This document shows, piece by piece, positions 1-8,311 of a stretch of 64,000 nt of DNA. A model generated the notes under the pieces. That model had not been told where the DNA came from. It saw nothing but the letters and a program-made list of their open reading frames with translations, and did no database searches. The position numbers and the translations under genes were made by a program. This stretch comes from Streptomyces nitrosporeus. GTDB taxonomy: Bacteria; Actinomycetota; Actinomycetes; Streptomycetales; Streptomycetaceae. The DNA is taken from positions 2,356,001 to 2,420,000 of the forward strand of contig NZ_CP023702.1 of the NCBI RefSeq assembly GCF_008704555.1. Direction: 5' to 3'. How positions within the stretch are numbered: position 1 is the stretch's first letter; every line of letters begins with the position of its first letter.

Positions 1-56
1 ATACGGGTTTTCGACCGCGGCGGGTGAACCGTGGCAGGCGGGGGCGGTACCGGCCC

Positions 57-614
57 CTACTCCTCCGGCTGGTCCGCCTCGCGCTCCGGGTACGTCACCC
101 GGCCGCGCCCGTCGACCTGTGGTGCCGCGCCCCACGCGCCCAGTTCGTGGACGCGCGGCTCGCCGGTCGCCATGATGTGCCGGACCGTCCAGCCGCGTGC
201 GGTGAGCGTGTTGGCGATCAGCAGGCGGTGGCAGCGCCACGGCATCGGCTCGCCGCACATGACGGCGACGCGGTCGCGGTCCGCGAGGGAGGTCAGACGG
301 GTGATGCCGCGCTCGTAGTCGGGGAGCAGGGTGTAGTCGGCGTAGTTCTTGAAGCTCGCGTTGCGCCATCCCGCGTTGGTCTCCGGGTCCACGTCCTGTT
401 TACGCCGGCGCCCGCCCAGCTCCTCGAAGTACACGTAGTCGATCTCGGCCGTCTCCAGCCAGTCGCGCATGGTCCCGGCGGAGAACTGCGGACTCCGGCG
501 TGATCCCGGGTGGGCCCGGACATCGGCCAGTGTGTCGATGCCCTGGGCGTCGAGGCGGCCGATGAAATCCTCCTCCGGGCACGTCCAGTGCCCGACCGTC
601 CAGATCTCGCGCAT
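57..614 (-). CDS. DUF488 family protein
   Basis: A 185-residue protein recognisable as DUF488. It opens with an IWTVGHW segment near the N-terminus, has a DVRAHPGS motif at about residues 31-38, and a late VAVMCGEPMPWRCHR block (about 117-130) carrying the conserved Cys and Arg/His residues of the family. The biochemical role of DUF488 is not established; a nucleic-acid or redox role has been suggested for relatives. I chose the ATG at 612-614 because the family homology begins exactly there; a longer reading frame to 1181 has no family resemblance upstream and would run antisense through the next gene. Monocistronic and divergent from the gene at 789. Confidence 0.85.
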   Translation of the reverse strand: MREIWTVGHWTCPEEDFIGRLDAQGIDTLADVRAHPGSRRSPQFSAGTMRDWLETAEIDYVYFEELGGRRRKQDVDPETNAGWRNASFKNYADYTLLPDYERGITRLTSLADRDRVAVMCGEPMPWRCHRLLIANTLTARGWTVRHIMATGEPRVHELGAWGAAPQVDGRGRVTYPEREADQPEE

Positions 615-788
615 CCCGTCCCTCCCGTGCCCGTGTGACGGGGACACCGGCATGCCGTGGGCCGTACGTGACGTGCCACCCGGCTCACCCGGCCATGATG
701 CACCGGAGGCGCCCGACGAGGTGCGAAGGGCGCGGCTCACGCGAGACTGGAAGGGGAAAGAACATCCCTCCGAGGGAAGGACGAAGCG

Positions 789-998
789 TTGACCAGCACT
801 TTTTCGGTCGGGGACCACGTCCGCTGGAACTCCGAGGCGGGCCATGTCCAGGGCAGGATCACCAAGGTCCACACCGAGGACGTCGAGTTCAAGGGCCGCA
901 CCCGGCACTGCAGCCCACAGGCGCCGCAGTACGAGATCGAGAGCGACAGGACCGGCCACGTGGCCATGCACAAGGGGGACGCCCTCACCAAGGCATGA
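789..998 (+). CDS. small Tudor-like DUF2945 (HVA1-type) protein
   Basis: A 69-residue protein with a TTG start (789-791), preceded by a good ribosome binding site (GAGGGAAGGA, about 8 nt upstream). The sequence FSVGDHVRWNSEAG, followed by GRITKVHT and a closing H-x-KGDALTKA, is the pattern of the DUF2945/hypervirulence-associated Tudor-like domain found as stand-alone small proteins in actinobacteria. The fold is a small beta barrel; the molecular role is not established. It is followed by a hairpin and converges on the LPMO gene. Confidence 0.8.
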   Translation: MTSTFSVGDHVRWNSEAGHVQGRITKVHTEDVEFKGRTRHCSPQAPQYEIESDRTGHVAMHKGDALTKA

Positions 999-1112
999 CC
1001 CGCCCGCACCGCCCCCGGGCCCGCTGCCCCGCCCGCGCGGGTACGGCCCGCCACCGCCGCACGGATCCCGCCCGGAGCCGCTCGGCCCGTGGGCCCCGGC
1101 GGACACCGGTAC

Positions 1113-1137
1113 GTCCCAGGGCCGCCCTCCCTGGGAC
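1113..1137. terminator. hairpin between convergent genes
   Basis: GTCCCAGGG (1113-1121) pairs perfectly with CCCTGGGAC (1129-1137) across a 7-nt loop. It lies between the convergent gene at 789-998 and the LPMO gene ending at 1252, so it is a plausible bidirectional terminator. There is no T-run, as is usual in Streptomyces. Confidence 0.55.
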
Positions 1138-1251
1138 ACGCGGAACGTCTGAACGTCTGACTGCGGGATCACCCTGGTCATGGCCCGGCCTGTTCGGCTT
1201 CGCTCCGGGCTCTTCTACCGGGCTGCCCCGCCGTGTGACGTCCTACCCGCG

Positions 1252-1989
1252 TCAGGCGCAGGCGCCGAGGTCTTCCCAGACGCCCCACTGGCCGGTGGTG
1301 CCGGGCTCCGAGCCCTGCGCCCACCACTTGGCGCGCCAGTTGTGGTTGTTCCAGCTCACGGTGTCGCCGCCGTTGTAGATGGCGCCGGAGGTCCACGGGG
1401 TCGCGGTGCAGTCGCCGGGGGTCTCGCCGCCGCCACCGTCACCGCCGCCGTCGCCACCGCCGTCACCGCCGCCGCTGCCGATCTGGACGTCGATGCAGGC
1501 GTAGAAGGCGTTGGCGGTGTCGGCGATGTTCCAGACCGCGAGGACCTTCTGACGGCCGCTCAGGCCACCGAAGTTCACCTGGTGGGTGACGGTCGCGCCG
1601 GGCTGGGCACCGTTGTCGTTGAACTGGGCGATGTTCTGGCCACCGACGTAGTACTGCCAGGTGCTGGTGGCGTGACGCGCCGTCAGCTTCCAGGTGAAGG
1701 TGGTGGAACTGCCGACCTGGGTGGCCTTCCAGTTCTTGCCGTCGTTGTCGAGTTCGGCGAACTGCGCGTTGCCTCCGCTACAGCTCTTCAGCCCCTTGGG
1801 GCCCTCCACGCTCTGCGGTTCGTACTTGATCTGACCGCAGTCGACCGTGCCGGCGGCGCACTGCGCCTGGCGGCTCGGGGGCGAGGAGACGTAGCCGTGC
1901 GCGCTGGCGGTGGCAGCAGGCAGGGTCACCGCGATGAGGGGAGCGATCCCCACACCGATCACGGCGGCCAGCTTCCTTTTTGCGTGCAT
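1252..1989 (-). CDS. secreted chitin-active lytic polysaccharide monooxygenase (AA10 + CBM5/12)
   Basis: A 245-residue precursor. Residues 1-30 form a signal peptide ending in ATASA, so the mature protein starts at His31 (HGYVSSP), the N-terminal copper-brace histidine of AA10 enzymes. The second copper ligand is His106 in LTARHATST, and the NAFYAC segment near residue 160 carries the axial aromatic. A GGGD-repeat linker (about 173-187) joins a C-terminal chitin-binding module (CBM5/12, Trp-rich, about 195-245). The enzyme oxidatively cleaves crystalline chitin outside the cell. The ATG at 1987-1989 has an AAGGAG Shine-Dalgarno 5 nt upstream; a longer frame start at 2055 is not supported. Two DasR/chitinase-type operators lie upstream, fitting GlcNAc-responsive control. 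Confidence 0.93.
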   Translation of the reverse strand: MHAKRKLAAVIGVGIAPLIAVTLPAATASAHGYVSSPPSRQAQCAAGTVDCGQIKYEPQSVEGPKGLKSCSGGNAQFAELDNDGKNWKATQVGSSTTFTWKLTARHATSTWQYYVGGQNIAQFNDNGAQPGATVTHQVNFGGLSGRQKVLAVWNIADTANAFYACIDVQIGSGGGDGGGDGGGDGGGGETPGDCTATPWTSGAIYNGGDTVSWNNHNWRAKWWAQGSEPGTTGQWGVWEDLGACA

Positions 1990-2183
1990 GTCAACTCCTT
2001 GGCTGCTGGGGTCCGCCACCGGGGGGTACGGCGGCGGGCGACGCATCCGCGGCAACGCCCTCCCGTGGCCCGGCGGTGGGGGTGGGCGCGGGGGGACGCA
2101 TGTGCGGCCGGTGGCGAGAAGAGCTGTTCACAGACCTGTTCGCGCGCCATGGCCGCGGAGTGCCGAGCCATGGCATCACCTTC

Positions 2184-2196
2184 AGGTCTAGACCAT
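2184..2196 (-). promoter_or_regulatory. DasR (dre) / chitinase-promoter-type operator, proximal
   Basis: On the minus strand this reads ATGGTCTAGACCT, matching the core of the Streptomyces DasR-responsive element (consensus around TGGTCTAGACCA) and the 12-bp TGGTCCAGACCT repeat of Streptomyces chitinase promoters. It is about 195 bp upstream of the LPMO start. Control by DasR is inferred from the motif and the chitin-related gene. Confidence 0.7.
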
Positions 2197-2232
2197 ACTC
2201 AGGCTCCGGCCGCCGTCAACGGTTCGAGCGTT

Positions 2233-2247
2233 ATTGGTCTGGACAAT
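2233..2247 (-). promoter_or_regulatory. DasR (dre) / chitinase-promoter-type operator, distal
   Basis: The minus strand reads ATTGTCCAGACCAAT, a near-palindrome with ATTG/CAAT ends and a TCCAGACC core like chitinase promoter repeats. It sits about 49 bp centre-to-centre from the proximal copy. The rest of 1990-2366 holds no gene that I can support. Confidence 0.65.
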
Positions 2248-2366
2248 TCCTTTGTGTGGTAAGGCGGATGGGCGCATCCACGTGCGCACTCCCCATCGGT
2301 CGAACGCACGAGCGCCCCGCGCCGGTGTCGAACCGGGCGGGGCGCTCGTGTGCGGGTCGGGGCCGG

Positions 2367-2612
2367 TCAGCCCCGGGCCGCGTAAGCGACGAAGTCGCCC
2401 CAGGCCGCCGGGGAGAGGGCGAGTTCGGGGATGCCCGTGTCCTTGGAGTCGCGGACGTGGACGACGGAGGGGCAGGCCGCGACCTCGACGCAGGCATCAC
2501 CCTGCGAGCCGCTGTAGCTCGACTTGTGCCAGGACAGGGCCACCTCTACGCAGTTATCTCCTTCGGAGCCGCTGTGGCTGCTCTTGAACCAGGTCGATGC
2601 GGACGTGGTCAT
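2367..2612 (-). CDS. DUF397 domain protein
   Basis: An 81-residue protein of the DUF397 family, which in Streptomyces is almost always encoded next to an XRE regulator of the Scr1/DUF5753 type, as here. The motif W-x-KSS-x-SGS-x-GD-x-CVEVA occurs twice in tandem (about residues 8-25 and 28-45), followed by the usual VHVRDSKD and an LSPAAWGDFVA C-terminal segment. The start ATG (2610-2612) overlaps the stop of the regulator by 4 nt (ATGA), so the two are translationally coupled. Partners of this type behave as regulator/antagonist pairs affecting development and antibiotic production. Confidence 0.9.
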   Translation of the reverse strand: MTTSASTWFKSSHSGSEGDNCVEVALSWHKSSYSGSQGDACVEVAACPSVVHVRDSKDTGIPELALSPAAWGDFVAYAARG

Positions 2613-3502
2613 AGCTCTCCTCGCAATCGCTTCAGCAGGCTCAGGGAATCCTCGGGGGTCATGGCCTGCGAGCGCAGTTTCGCATATCGCTGCTGGAGCA
2701 CGCTGATCTCCTTGGGGCCGATGATCAGACGGCCGTTCTCCTGTCCCTCCGAGTAGGCGAACCACCGGTTGTTCGGGTTCTCAGCCAGAAAGATCGGCCC
2801 ATCCATGCCTGCGTGCGAAGGCCGCCGTGTCGGCATCACCTGGAACTCGATGTTCCAATTCCGGTCGATCAACTCCAACAGGTGATCGAAGAGTTCACGC
2901 GTCACTTCCTCCCCGCCCGTCCACCGCTCCAGCACGGCCTGCTCCAGGATGAAGTTGAAGGCTGTCGGCGGCTTCCGTGTCACAGAGAGCAGCTGTTGCC
3001 GCTCCAAGCGTGCCGCGATCAGTTGTTTCACCCTCGCGGGATCAGGCAGGGGCGGCACGCCCAGGATCACCGCTCGCGCGTACGCCTCGGTCTGCAACAG
3101 GCCCGGCACGACCCGGCATTCGTACGTGTACAGACTGATCGCGGTCCGTTCCACCCGAGCCCACTGCCGGAACCAACTGGCCAGACCCGCCTGGCGTGAG
3201 AGGTGTTCTGCCGCCTTCGCGAGTGCCCCGGTGTTGCCCAGGACCGGTTCTGCCCGCTTCACGAAGTCCTCGTCGGGCATGCGCCGCCCCTGCTCGATCG
3301 AGGCGACGGTGTGTTTCGAGAACCGCACCTGGCGGCCGAACTCCTCGCGGCTCAGGCCCGCGTGCTCCCGTAGGGCCTGGACGAACGCGCCGAAGGTGCG
3401 CAGGCTTCCCGACGTCTCCGGTTCAGCCCCGGGGCCGGGCCCGGGGGCCGGACCACCACCCGTGATCGCCCCCGCGCAGTCGTCCGTGTTCTCGTAGGCC
3501 AC
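2609..3502 (-). CDS. XRE-family regulator with DUF5753 (Scr1-type)
   Basis: A 297-residue protein with an N-terminal helix-turn-helix (LREHAGLSREEFGRQVRFSK, about residues 43-63) and a long C-terminal DUF5753 ligand-like domain (for example VPGLLQTEAYARAVI and the closing NGRLIIGPKEISVLQQRY segment). I prefer the GTG at 3500-3502, which has GGGAGGTG about 6 nt upstream, over an ATG at 3538 with no ribosome binding site. It is the first gene of a two-gene operon with the DUF397 gene. Typical targets are its own promoter; the effector is unknown. Confidence 0.88.
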   Translation of the reverse strand: MAYENTDDCAGAITGGGPAPGPGPGAEPETSGSLRTFGAFVQALREHAGLSREEFGRQVRFSKHTVASIEQGRRMPDEDFVKRAEPVLGNTGALAKAAEHLSRQAGLASWFRQWARVERTAISLYTYECRVVPGLLQTEAYARAVILGVPPLPDPARVKQLIAARLERQQLLSVTRKPPTAFNFILEQAVLERWTGGEEVTRELFDHLLELIDRNWNIEFQVMPTRRPSHAGMDGPIFLAENPNNRWFAYSEGQENGRLIIGPKEISVLQQRYAKLRSQAMTPEDSLSLLKRLRGEL

Positions 3503-4086
3503 CGTCGGACACCTCCCACACACCTGATATCGCCGCAACGGTCTCCGACCTTGCCCTACGGCTCCGTGCGGACACGCGCACCATGCACCGAACGTGCGCG
3601 TACGCTTCCGCAGCGTACGCGGGGCCCGCCCGATGGATCCCCGTGTTCACCCCACGCACCGGACGCGCGACTCCCGTTCACCCGCCGGAGGATCCACCGC
3701 CGCACCCGGGGCTCGAAGCCCGGGGCTCGGGTCCCCGGCTTCGGGATCCGAGCGCTGGAAACCTCGCCCTCACTCGTTCGCGGGTACGGAGAGCCGTGCG
3801 GGGCCGGGGCTTGAGCTCCGGGATCCGGGGGCCGGTCTTCGAGGGCCGGGATTCGAGCGGTGTTCTTCGACCCGGGGGGATACACGGGGGTTCCAAGAAG
3901 GGGAAAGAGGAAACCTCCCCACCCTCCCTACCCCGTCACGGCCAGCAAGTATGACTAATAGTGAGCGACTTGCAGCGGAGAGTCGCGGCTGCTTACGGTG
4001 CCCTCGACGAAGCGACCCCGACACGGTGTTAGCGCACCGGCCGGGGTCTCACCCAAGATCGACACAGTTAGAGAGAACCCGATCTC
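3503..4086. other. 584-bp intergenic region with no supported gene
   Basis: Divergent promoter region between the XRE operon and the gene at 4087. It contains the perfect palindrome at 3597-3621 and a GC-rich stretch (about 3700-3870) with direct and inverted copies of CCCGGGGCTCG-like elements that could fold into several hairpins. The reading frames across it lack ribosome binding sites and family resemblance. Confidence 0.5.
3597..3621. repeat. perfect inverted repeat in regulator promoter region
   Basis: CGCGTACGCT (3597-3606) and AGCGTACGCG (3612-3621) are perfect inverted copies around a 5-nt centre. The repeat lies about 95 bp upstream of the XRE gene start, so it is a candidate operator for that regulator. 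Binding is inferred only from symmetry and position. Confidence 0.45.
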
Positions 4087-5169
4087 ATGGCTGCTCAGCA
4101 CCTTAACGCCGCCCTGCCCACCGCCGCAGCTCCGCCCCCGCCCCGCAGGGCCCACCCCGGCTACGGCAAGCAGACCGTTCACGGCCAGCACCCCTCCAGT
4201 TCACAGGACTTCGCCTTCCTCCCGATGCGTGAGCGCTATGTCGCCGGATACGTCGACCGGCTGCCGGACGGGGCCGCCATGGACATCAAGTCCCTGGCCA
4301 AGGACCTTCCCCTGTACGGCCAGATGGCCATCGGCAGCGCCCTGCGCGCCCTCGCCGTCGCCGGTCATCTGCGCCGGGTGCGCTGCCGCGTCGAGAGCGG
4401 CGGACAGTACCGATGGGTCACCCGCACCCACTGGTCCCGCACCGCACACGACAACGAGTGGTGGACCGCGCACCTTTCAGGTGACGGACTCGCGGCAGGC
4501 TCCGCAGCGGAACCGGTATCCGCGCCGGAGACCGGGCCCCTCCCCTCCCCCGACGCGTCCGGGCCGTATGCCCCTGAGGCGCTTCCCGGGCCGGGCCCGC
4601 TGGCGTACGCGGACGCGGGTGACGCGGGTTCGGGAGAGCGCGCCACGACAGATCTGGCTCCTCGCACCTCGGCCGCCTACCTCGCCCTGGCCGGACTCGG
4701 CCGGCACGAACCCCGTCTGGGTCTCTCCGCCGCCGACTGCGCCGCCCTGGAACCGCTGGCCGCCGCCTGGTTCGCCCGGGGTGTGGACACGGACTACCTC
4801 GTCCACGCCCTCTCCTCGGGCATCCCGGCCGTGATCGATGCTCCCCGGGGCTTCGTACGCCGCCGCCTCACCGACAAGATCCCGCCCCGGCTCCCCCGGG
4901 CGGACATCCCGCCCCCGCCCGGCGCTCCCGCAGCCGCCCGCCCCCTCATGGTCGAATGCGCCGAATGCGGCCGTCCCGGGCCGCCCGGAGCGCTCCCCGA
5001 CGGCCTCTGCCGCCCCTGCCGTGCCGCCGGCCGGAAGCCGCAGACTCCGGTATCAGGTGCCCCGGTGCCGGACACACCGGCGCCGAGTGCCCCGGACGCA
5101 CAGCCGGTAGGCGAACGCGACGTCGCCGCACTCGTGGGCAGCCTCCGCAACCTGATGCGCGCACCCTGA
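4087..5169 (+). CDS. winged-helix protein with C-terminal zinc-ribbon-like motif
   Basis: A 360-residue protein of a type common in Streptomyces chromosomes. Residues about 40-110 look like a winged-helix domain (MRERYVAGYVDRLPDGA, then SLAKDLPLYGQMAIGSALRA with the expected recognition-helix pattern, then a wing ending QYRWVTRTHW). A low-complexity Pro/Ala linker follows. Near residue 285 there is CAECG and, 13 residues on, CRPC, a probable zinc ribbon. No specific function is known to me; DNA or replication-related roles are possible. The ATG at 4087 is the first in frame, and the upstream ribosome binding site (GAGAGAAC) is weak. Confidence 0.7.
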   Translation: MAAQHLNAALPTAAAPPPPRRAHPGYGKQTVHGQHPSSSQDFAFLPMRERYVAGYVDRLPDGAAMDIKSLAKDLPLYGQMAIGSALRALAVAGHLRRVRCRVESGGQYRWVTRTHWSRTAHDNEWWTAHLSGDGLAAGSAAEPVSAPETGPLPSPDASGPYAPEALPGPGPLAYADAGDAGSGERATTDLAPRTSAAYLALAGLGRHEPRLGLSAADCAALEPLAAAWFARGVDTDYLVHALSSGIPAVIDAPRGFVRRRLTDKIPPRLPRADIPPPPGAPAAARPLMVECAECGRPGPPGALPDGLCRPCRAAGRKPQTPVSGAPVPDTPAPSAPDAQPVGERDVAALVGSLRNLMRAP

Positions 5170-5349
5170 CCCGGTGCGTGGAGCACTGCGGACGTACGGC
5201 TCCAGGGCATCCGGTCGGCCGGAGGCTCGCGACGACGGGCCACCGTCACGCTCGGTGACACGTACCGGCCGGGCGACGGGTGCGTACGACGAGGGGACGT
5301 ACGCGGATTCTGCCTGGTGAGGGCAGGTTCGGGCCGTCATCGTGGTCGC

Positions 5350-5829
5350 ATGACACCATCCCCCGCCCCCACGGCGAACCCCGATGCCCCCGTCACCGTA
5401 CGTGTGTTCACCCAGCGGTTCAGCTCCACGCCACGCGGCGCCCGGCTGGCACGGCGGCTCGCGGCACACCAGCTGGACGCCTGGGGGTTCTCCTACGGAG
5501 GGGCCGCCTCGGACACCGCCGTCGCCCTGGTCGCGGAGCTCGCCGCCAACGCCGCCACCCACGGGCGTGTCCCCGGGCGGGACTTCGAGGTCGTGCTGAG
5601 GCTGACCGGACGCGCGCTGCGGATCGAGGTGTCGGACACCCGGGGCGAACTCCGGCCCGCTGCGGCCGGTGCGGCCCGCCCGGCCGTCGCGCCGCTCGCC
5701 GAGGCCGGGCGGGGCCTGCTGATCGTGGAGGCGCTGGCCGACCGGTGGGACGTGCTGGACCGGGTGCCCGTCGGCAAGACCGTCGTCGCGGAGCTGGAGC
5801 TGGAGCTGGATCCGGAGCTGCCGGGCTGA
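5350..5829 (+). CDS. ATP-binding (HATPase_c) anti-sigma-factor-type protein
   Basis: A 159-residue single-domain protein of the RsbW-like GHKL ATPase class that is abundant in Streptomyces. The N box is visible as LVAELAANAATHG (about residues 60-72), with a G1-like EVSDTRGELRP and a G2-like EAGRGLLIVEALADRWDV toward the C-terminus. Such proteins bind ATP and usually sequester sigma factors or anti-anti-sigma partners; the partner here is unknown. The ATG at 5350 is preferred because homology starts just after it. It stands alone between the winged-helix gene and the DinB-type gene. Confidence 0.8.
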   Translation: MTPSPAPTANPDAPVTVRVFTQRFSSTPRGARLARRLAAHQLDAWGFSYGGAASDTAVALVAELAANAATHGRVPGRDFEVVLRLTGRALRIEVSDTRGELRPAAAGAARPAVAPLAEAGRGLLIVEALADRWDVLDRVPVGKTVVAELELELDPELPG

Positions 5830-5842
5830 CGGTGCCGGGGTT

Positions 5843-5898
5843 GGTGCCGGTTCCGGGCTGCCGGTACCGGGGTCGGTGCCGGTTCCGGGCTGCCGGTA
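5843..5898. repeat. 24-bp direct repeat after the ATPase gene
   Basis: Two identical 24-nt copies, at 5843-5866 and 5875-5898, each start GGTGCCGGTTCCGGG and end CTGCCGGTA, separated by 8 bp. The repeat lies just past the stop codon at 5829. It could form a stem with adjacent GC-rich sequence or simply be a slippage product. Confidence 0.6.
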
Positions 5899-6034
5899 TG
5901 CCGGAGGAAAAGCCGTGCCCAAGCGATGACTTCGCTCCGGAACGGGAGTCCTCCTTACGCATACCCTCACCGGACGCCGCTCGTTCCGGTGCGGTACGAC
6001 GTAGAGCGCGATCCGTGACAGGAGAACTTTCCGT

Positions 6035-6700
6035 ATGGGTGTTCCGAAGCAGGCAGGGGAACGTGGACGCGAGGCCGGCATGTGGCCCCTGGTCCACACC
6101 GAGCGAGCGGCGCTGGCAGCCGATTTCGGGGACCTGACCGATGAACAGTGGGAGATACCGTCCCTGTGCGCCGGTCTGACGGTGCGTGAGGTGCTGGCGC
6201 ATCTCACCGCGGGAGCGAGCCTCGACACCGTGCGCTGGCTGGCGGGGGTGATCCGCTGCCGGTTCGACTTCGACAAGCAGGTGGCGGTGCGGCTGGCGGA
6301 GCAGCTGGGCGCGGATCCGGCGGCGACCCTCGAACGGTTCCGGCGCGTCGTTTCGAGCACGACCAAGCCTCCCCTGCCCGTCATCGCCATGCTGGGCGAG
6401 ACACTCGTGCACGGGGAGGACATCCGGCGCCCGCTGGGCATCCGCCATGAGTACCCGGTCGACGTCGTCACGCGGGTCGCGGAGTACTACCGGGGTTCGG
6501 ACCTCGTGGTCGTCGCCAAGGGGCGCGTCGGCGGTCTGCGGCTCGTCGCGGACGACGGCCCCTTCACCACCGGTTCCGGTCCCGTGGTGTCCGGTCCCAC
6601 CCTGTCCCTGGTGATGGCCATGACCGGGCGTACGGCGTACTGCGACGACCTCGAAGGCGACGGTGTGGGGCTTCTCCGCAGTCGCTGCGGGGCGGCGTGA
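6035..6700 (+). CDS. DinB-like maleylpyruvate isomerase family (mycothiol-dependent type) protein
   Basis: A 221-residue protein of the TIGR03083/MDMPI N-terminal family, four-helix DinB-like enzymes that often use mycothiol and a metal in actinobacteria. The diagnostic features are LVHTERAALAADFGDLTDEQW, then SLCAGLTVREVLAHLTAG with a metal-ligand His, and later MLGETLVHGEDIRRPLG with a second His. A Shine-Dalgarno GGAG precedes the ATG by about 9 nt. The physiological substrate cannot be deduced. It is followed by a 210-bp gap that contains nothing obvious and then the convergent enoyl-CoA hydratase gene. Confidence 0.8.
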   Translation: MGVPKQAGERGREAGMWPLVHTERAALAADFGDLTDEQWEIPSLCAGLTVREVLAHLTAGASLDTVRWLAGVIRCRFDFDKQVAVRLAEQLGADPAATLERFRRVVSSTTKPPLPVIAMLGETLVHGEDIRRPLGIRHEYPVDVVTRVAEYYRGSDLVVVAKGRVGGLRLVADDGPFTTGSGPVVSGPTLSLVMAMTGRTAYCDDLEGDGVGLLRSRCGAA

Positions 6701-6910
6701 CACGGGGCCGGGGGCCTCGGGGGCAGCCGGTCACGGCGCTCTTCTCGGCACCGGCCCGGGTGACCGCCCCCGGCCCCTGGCCCCGGTTCCGAGGGGCGGC
6801 GTGTCCCGTAGGGACTCCCGGGAGCCGGCGCCGCGGTACGGCCCGCGTGCCCGGGGGCGGTCCGGCGCCCCCGGGCGGACGGCCGCTCGACGCGGTGGGC
6901 CAGGCGCTGG

Positions 6911-7582
6911 TCAGCCGAGCGGGGCGGTGGTGTCGCGCAGGGCGGCCAGGGCCGGGGCGTACATGCGGGCCTTGATGGTGCCGAGGGTGTCGCCGGCCTT
7001 GTTCACCTGGGCTCGGGCGATCTCGATCGCGGTGGAGCGTACGGCGTCCTCGGCGACGGCCCGGTCGACGATGCCGGCGGTCGCGGCGTCGGTGCCGCCG
7101 TAGCGGTGGGCGGTGAGCATGGCCGTGTGCGCGGTCTGCGGGGTCAGCCGGGACTGGACGAGTGCGGCCATGCCGGGAGTGAAGGGGATGTTGATGTCGG
7201 CTTCGGGCAGGCACCAGTAGCCGCGGTCGGCGCGCATGACGCGGAAGTCGTGGGCGAGGGAGAACATGGCGCCGGCGGCGAAGGTGTGCCCCTGGAGCGC
7301 CGCGACCGTGACGAGCGGCAGCGACAGCATCCGCGCGAACAGGCCGTGGACGGAGACGACGTAGTCCTGGTGCTGGTCGGCGTGGGCGAACAGCCAGTCC
7401 AGGTCGAGCCCGTTGGAGTAGAACTTGCCGGTGGCGGCGGTGACCAGGGCGCGGGGGCCCTCCGCCTTCTCCACCTCGTCGAGCGCGGTGCTGACGGCGG
7501 TGAGCCAGTCGGGGTGGAAGCGGTTCTCCCCGTCCCCGAGGTCGAGGACGAAGACGTTGTCGTGGCGGTCGAGCGAGGGCAT
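6911..7582 (-). CDS. enoyl-CoA hydratase/isomerase family protein
   Basis: A 223-residue crotonase-fold protein. The oxyanion-hole segments are present: ATGKFYSNGLDLDWL (about residues 49-63) and LQGHTFAAGAMFSLAHDFRVM (about 95-115). The PEADINIPFTPGM stretch is typical of enoyl-CoA isomerase-like members. It lacks the long C-terminus of classical hydratases. Starts at ATG 7580-7582 with AAGGAG upstream. It points leftward as the polyketide core operon does but is separated from it by 500 bp, so I treat it as a primary-metabolism gene at the cluster edge; a role in starter supply cannot be excluded. Confidence 0.85.
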   Translation of the reverse strand: MPSLDRHDNVFVLDLGDGENRFHPDWLTAVSTALDEVEKAEGPRALVTAATGKFYSNGLDLDWLFAHADQHQDYVVSVHGLFARMLSLPLVTVAALQGHTFAAGAMFSLAHDFRVMRADRGYWCLPEADINIPFTPGMAALVQSRLTPQTAHTAMLTAHRYGGTDAATAGIVDRAVAEDAVRSTAIEIARAQVNKAGDTLGTIKARMYAPALAALRDTTAPLG

Positions 7583-8083
7583 GGTGACTCCTTCGTTACT
7601 GATCCGACGCCGGTCGGGGACCGCCGGCTACGCCGTGCTCCGGGGCCCGGAACCGGTGCCCGCGCGGTCGCGCAGGGCGTGGATGAGCAGGTCGTGGATC
7701 TCGGGTCACTCCTGCGCGGACTCACCTGCCCACCGCCCACCCCACTGCTCCGGCGCACCACAGAGACGACCTACTCGCCAGTAACTTATGGGGTCTGTCA
7801 TAGAACACGCAAGGGGGCCGGGGACCGGACCCGGAATTCCCTGGACGCGCTCCCGCGTACGCCGCCTCGGAACACGTGCGCGGCGCGCCCGCCGGAACCC
7901 GCCCGGCGGGACCGGCTGTCCCCGGGCGGCGCACCGTACGGCACGTCGGCGTCCACCCGTGCCGGGGCGCGTGTCCCCCGGGAGCGGGCCGGTGGTCCGG
8001 CGGCTTTACGGGGACCGCCCGGCCCGGGGCGGGCCGGGCGGGGTCAGTCGCAATGGGGCGGGGTCAGTCGCGGCGGGTCGGGG
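7583..8083. other. 501-bp region without a supported gene
   Basis: Separates the enoyl-CoA hydratase gene from the last gene of the polyketide core operon. It contains a short A/T-richer patch around 7780-7805 that may be the promoter of the hydratase gene, and, at its right end, the start of the 20-bp tandem repeat at 8041-8100. No convincing coding sequence was found. Confidence 0.5.
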
Positions 8084-8100
8084 TCAGTCGCGGTGGGACG
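8041..8100. repeat. three 20-bp tandem repeats at the end of the core PKS operon
   Basis: Three consecutive 20-bp units (8041-8060, 8061-8080, 8081-8100), each beginning GGGTCAGTCGC. The third unit carries the stop codon (8084-8086) of the DUF6059 gene, so the array straddles the 3' end of the operon. Confidence 0.85.
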
Positions 8101-8311
8101 GGGCCAGGAGCTGTGCCTGGAGGGCCAGTTCGGTGCCGGTGAGGGGGAGGTCGGGGCGGAGCCGTTCCGGGTGGGCGTCCGGTGGGCCGGTGAGGGGGCG
8201 GGGCGCGACCGTGTGGAGGGGCGGGCCCATGGCGGGGTGGCCCATCCAGACCCAGCCCGCCGCCGTCAGCGAGAGGTAGATCTCGTACAGGGCGCGCCTC
8301 ATGTGTCTCAT
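8084..8311 (-). CDS. DUF6059 family small protein
   Basis: A 75-residue protein with an N-terminal hydrophobic segment (ALYEIYLSLTAAGWVWMG) followed by PHPERLRPDLPL-like residues, the layout of the DUF6059 family encoded in many Streptomyces polyketide clusters. No function is known. The start ATG (8309-8311) overlaps the TGA of the acyltransferase gene (ATGA), so it is co-translated as the last gene of the core PKS operon. The N-terminal helix suggests membrane association. Confidence 0.75.
   Translation of the reverse strand: MRHMRRALYEIYLSLTAAGWVWMGHPAMGPPLHTVAPRPLTGPPDAHPERLRPDLPLTGTELALQAQLLAPSHRD

Noticed and set aside
8041..8100. Possible CRISPR or attachment-site repeats
   Set aside because: Contiguous 20-bp units without spacers, integrase or tRNA nearby.
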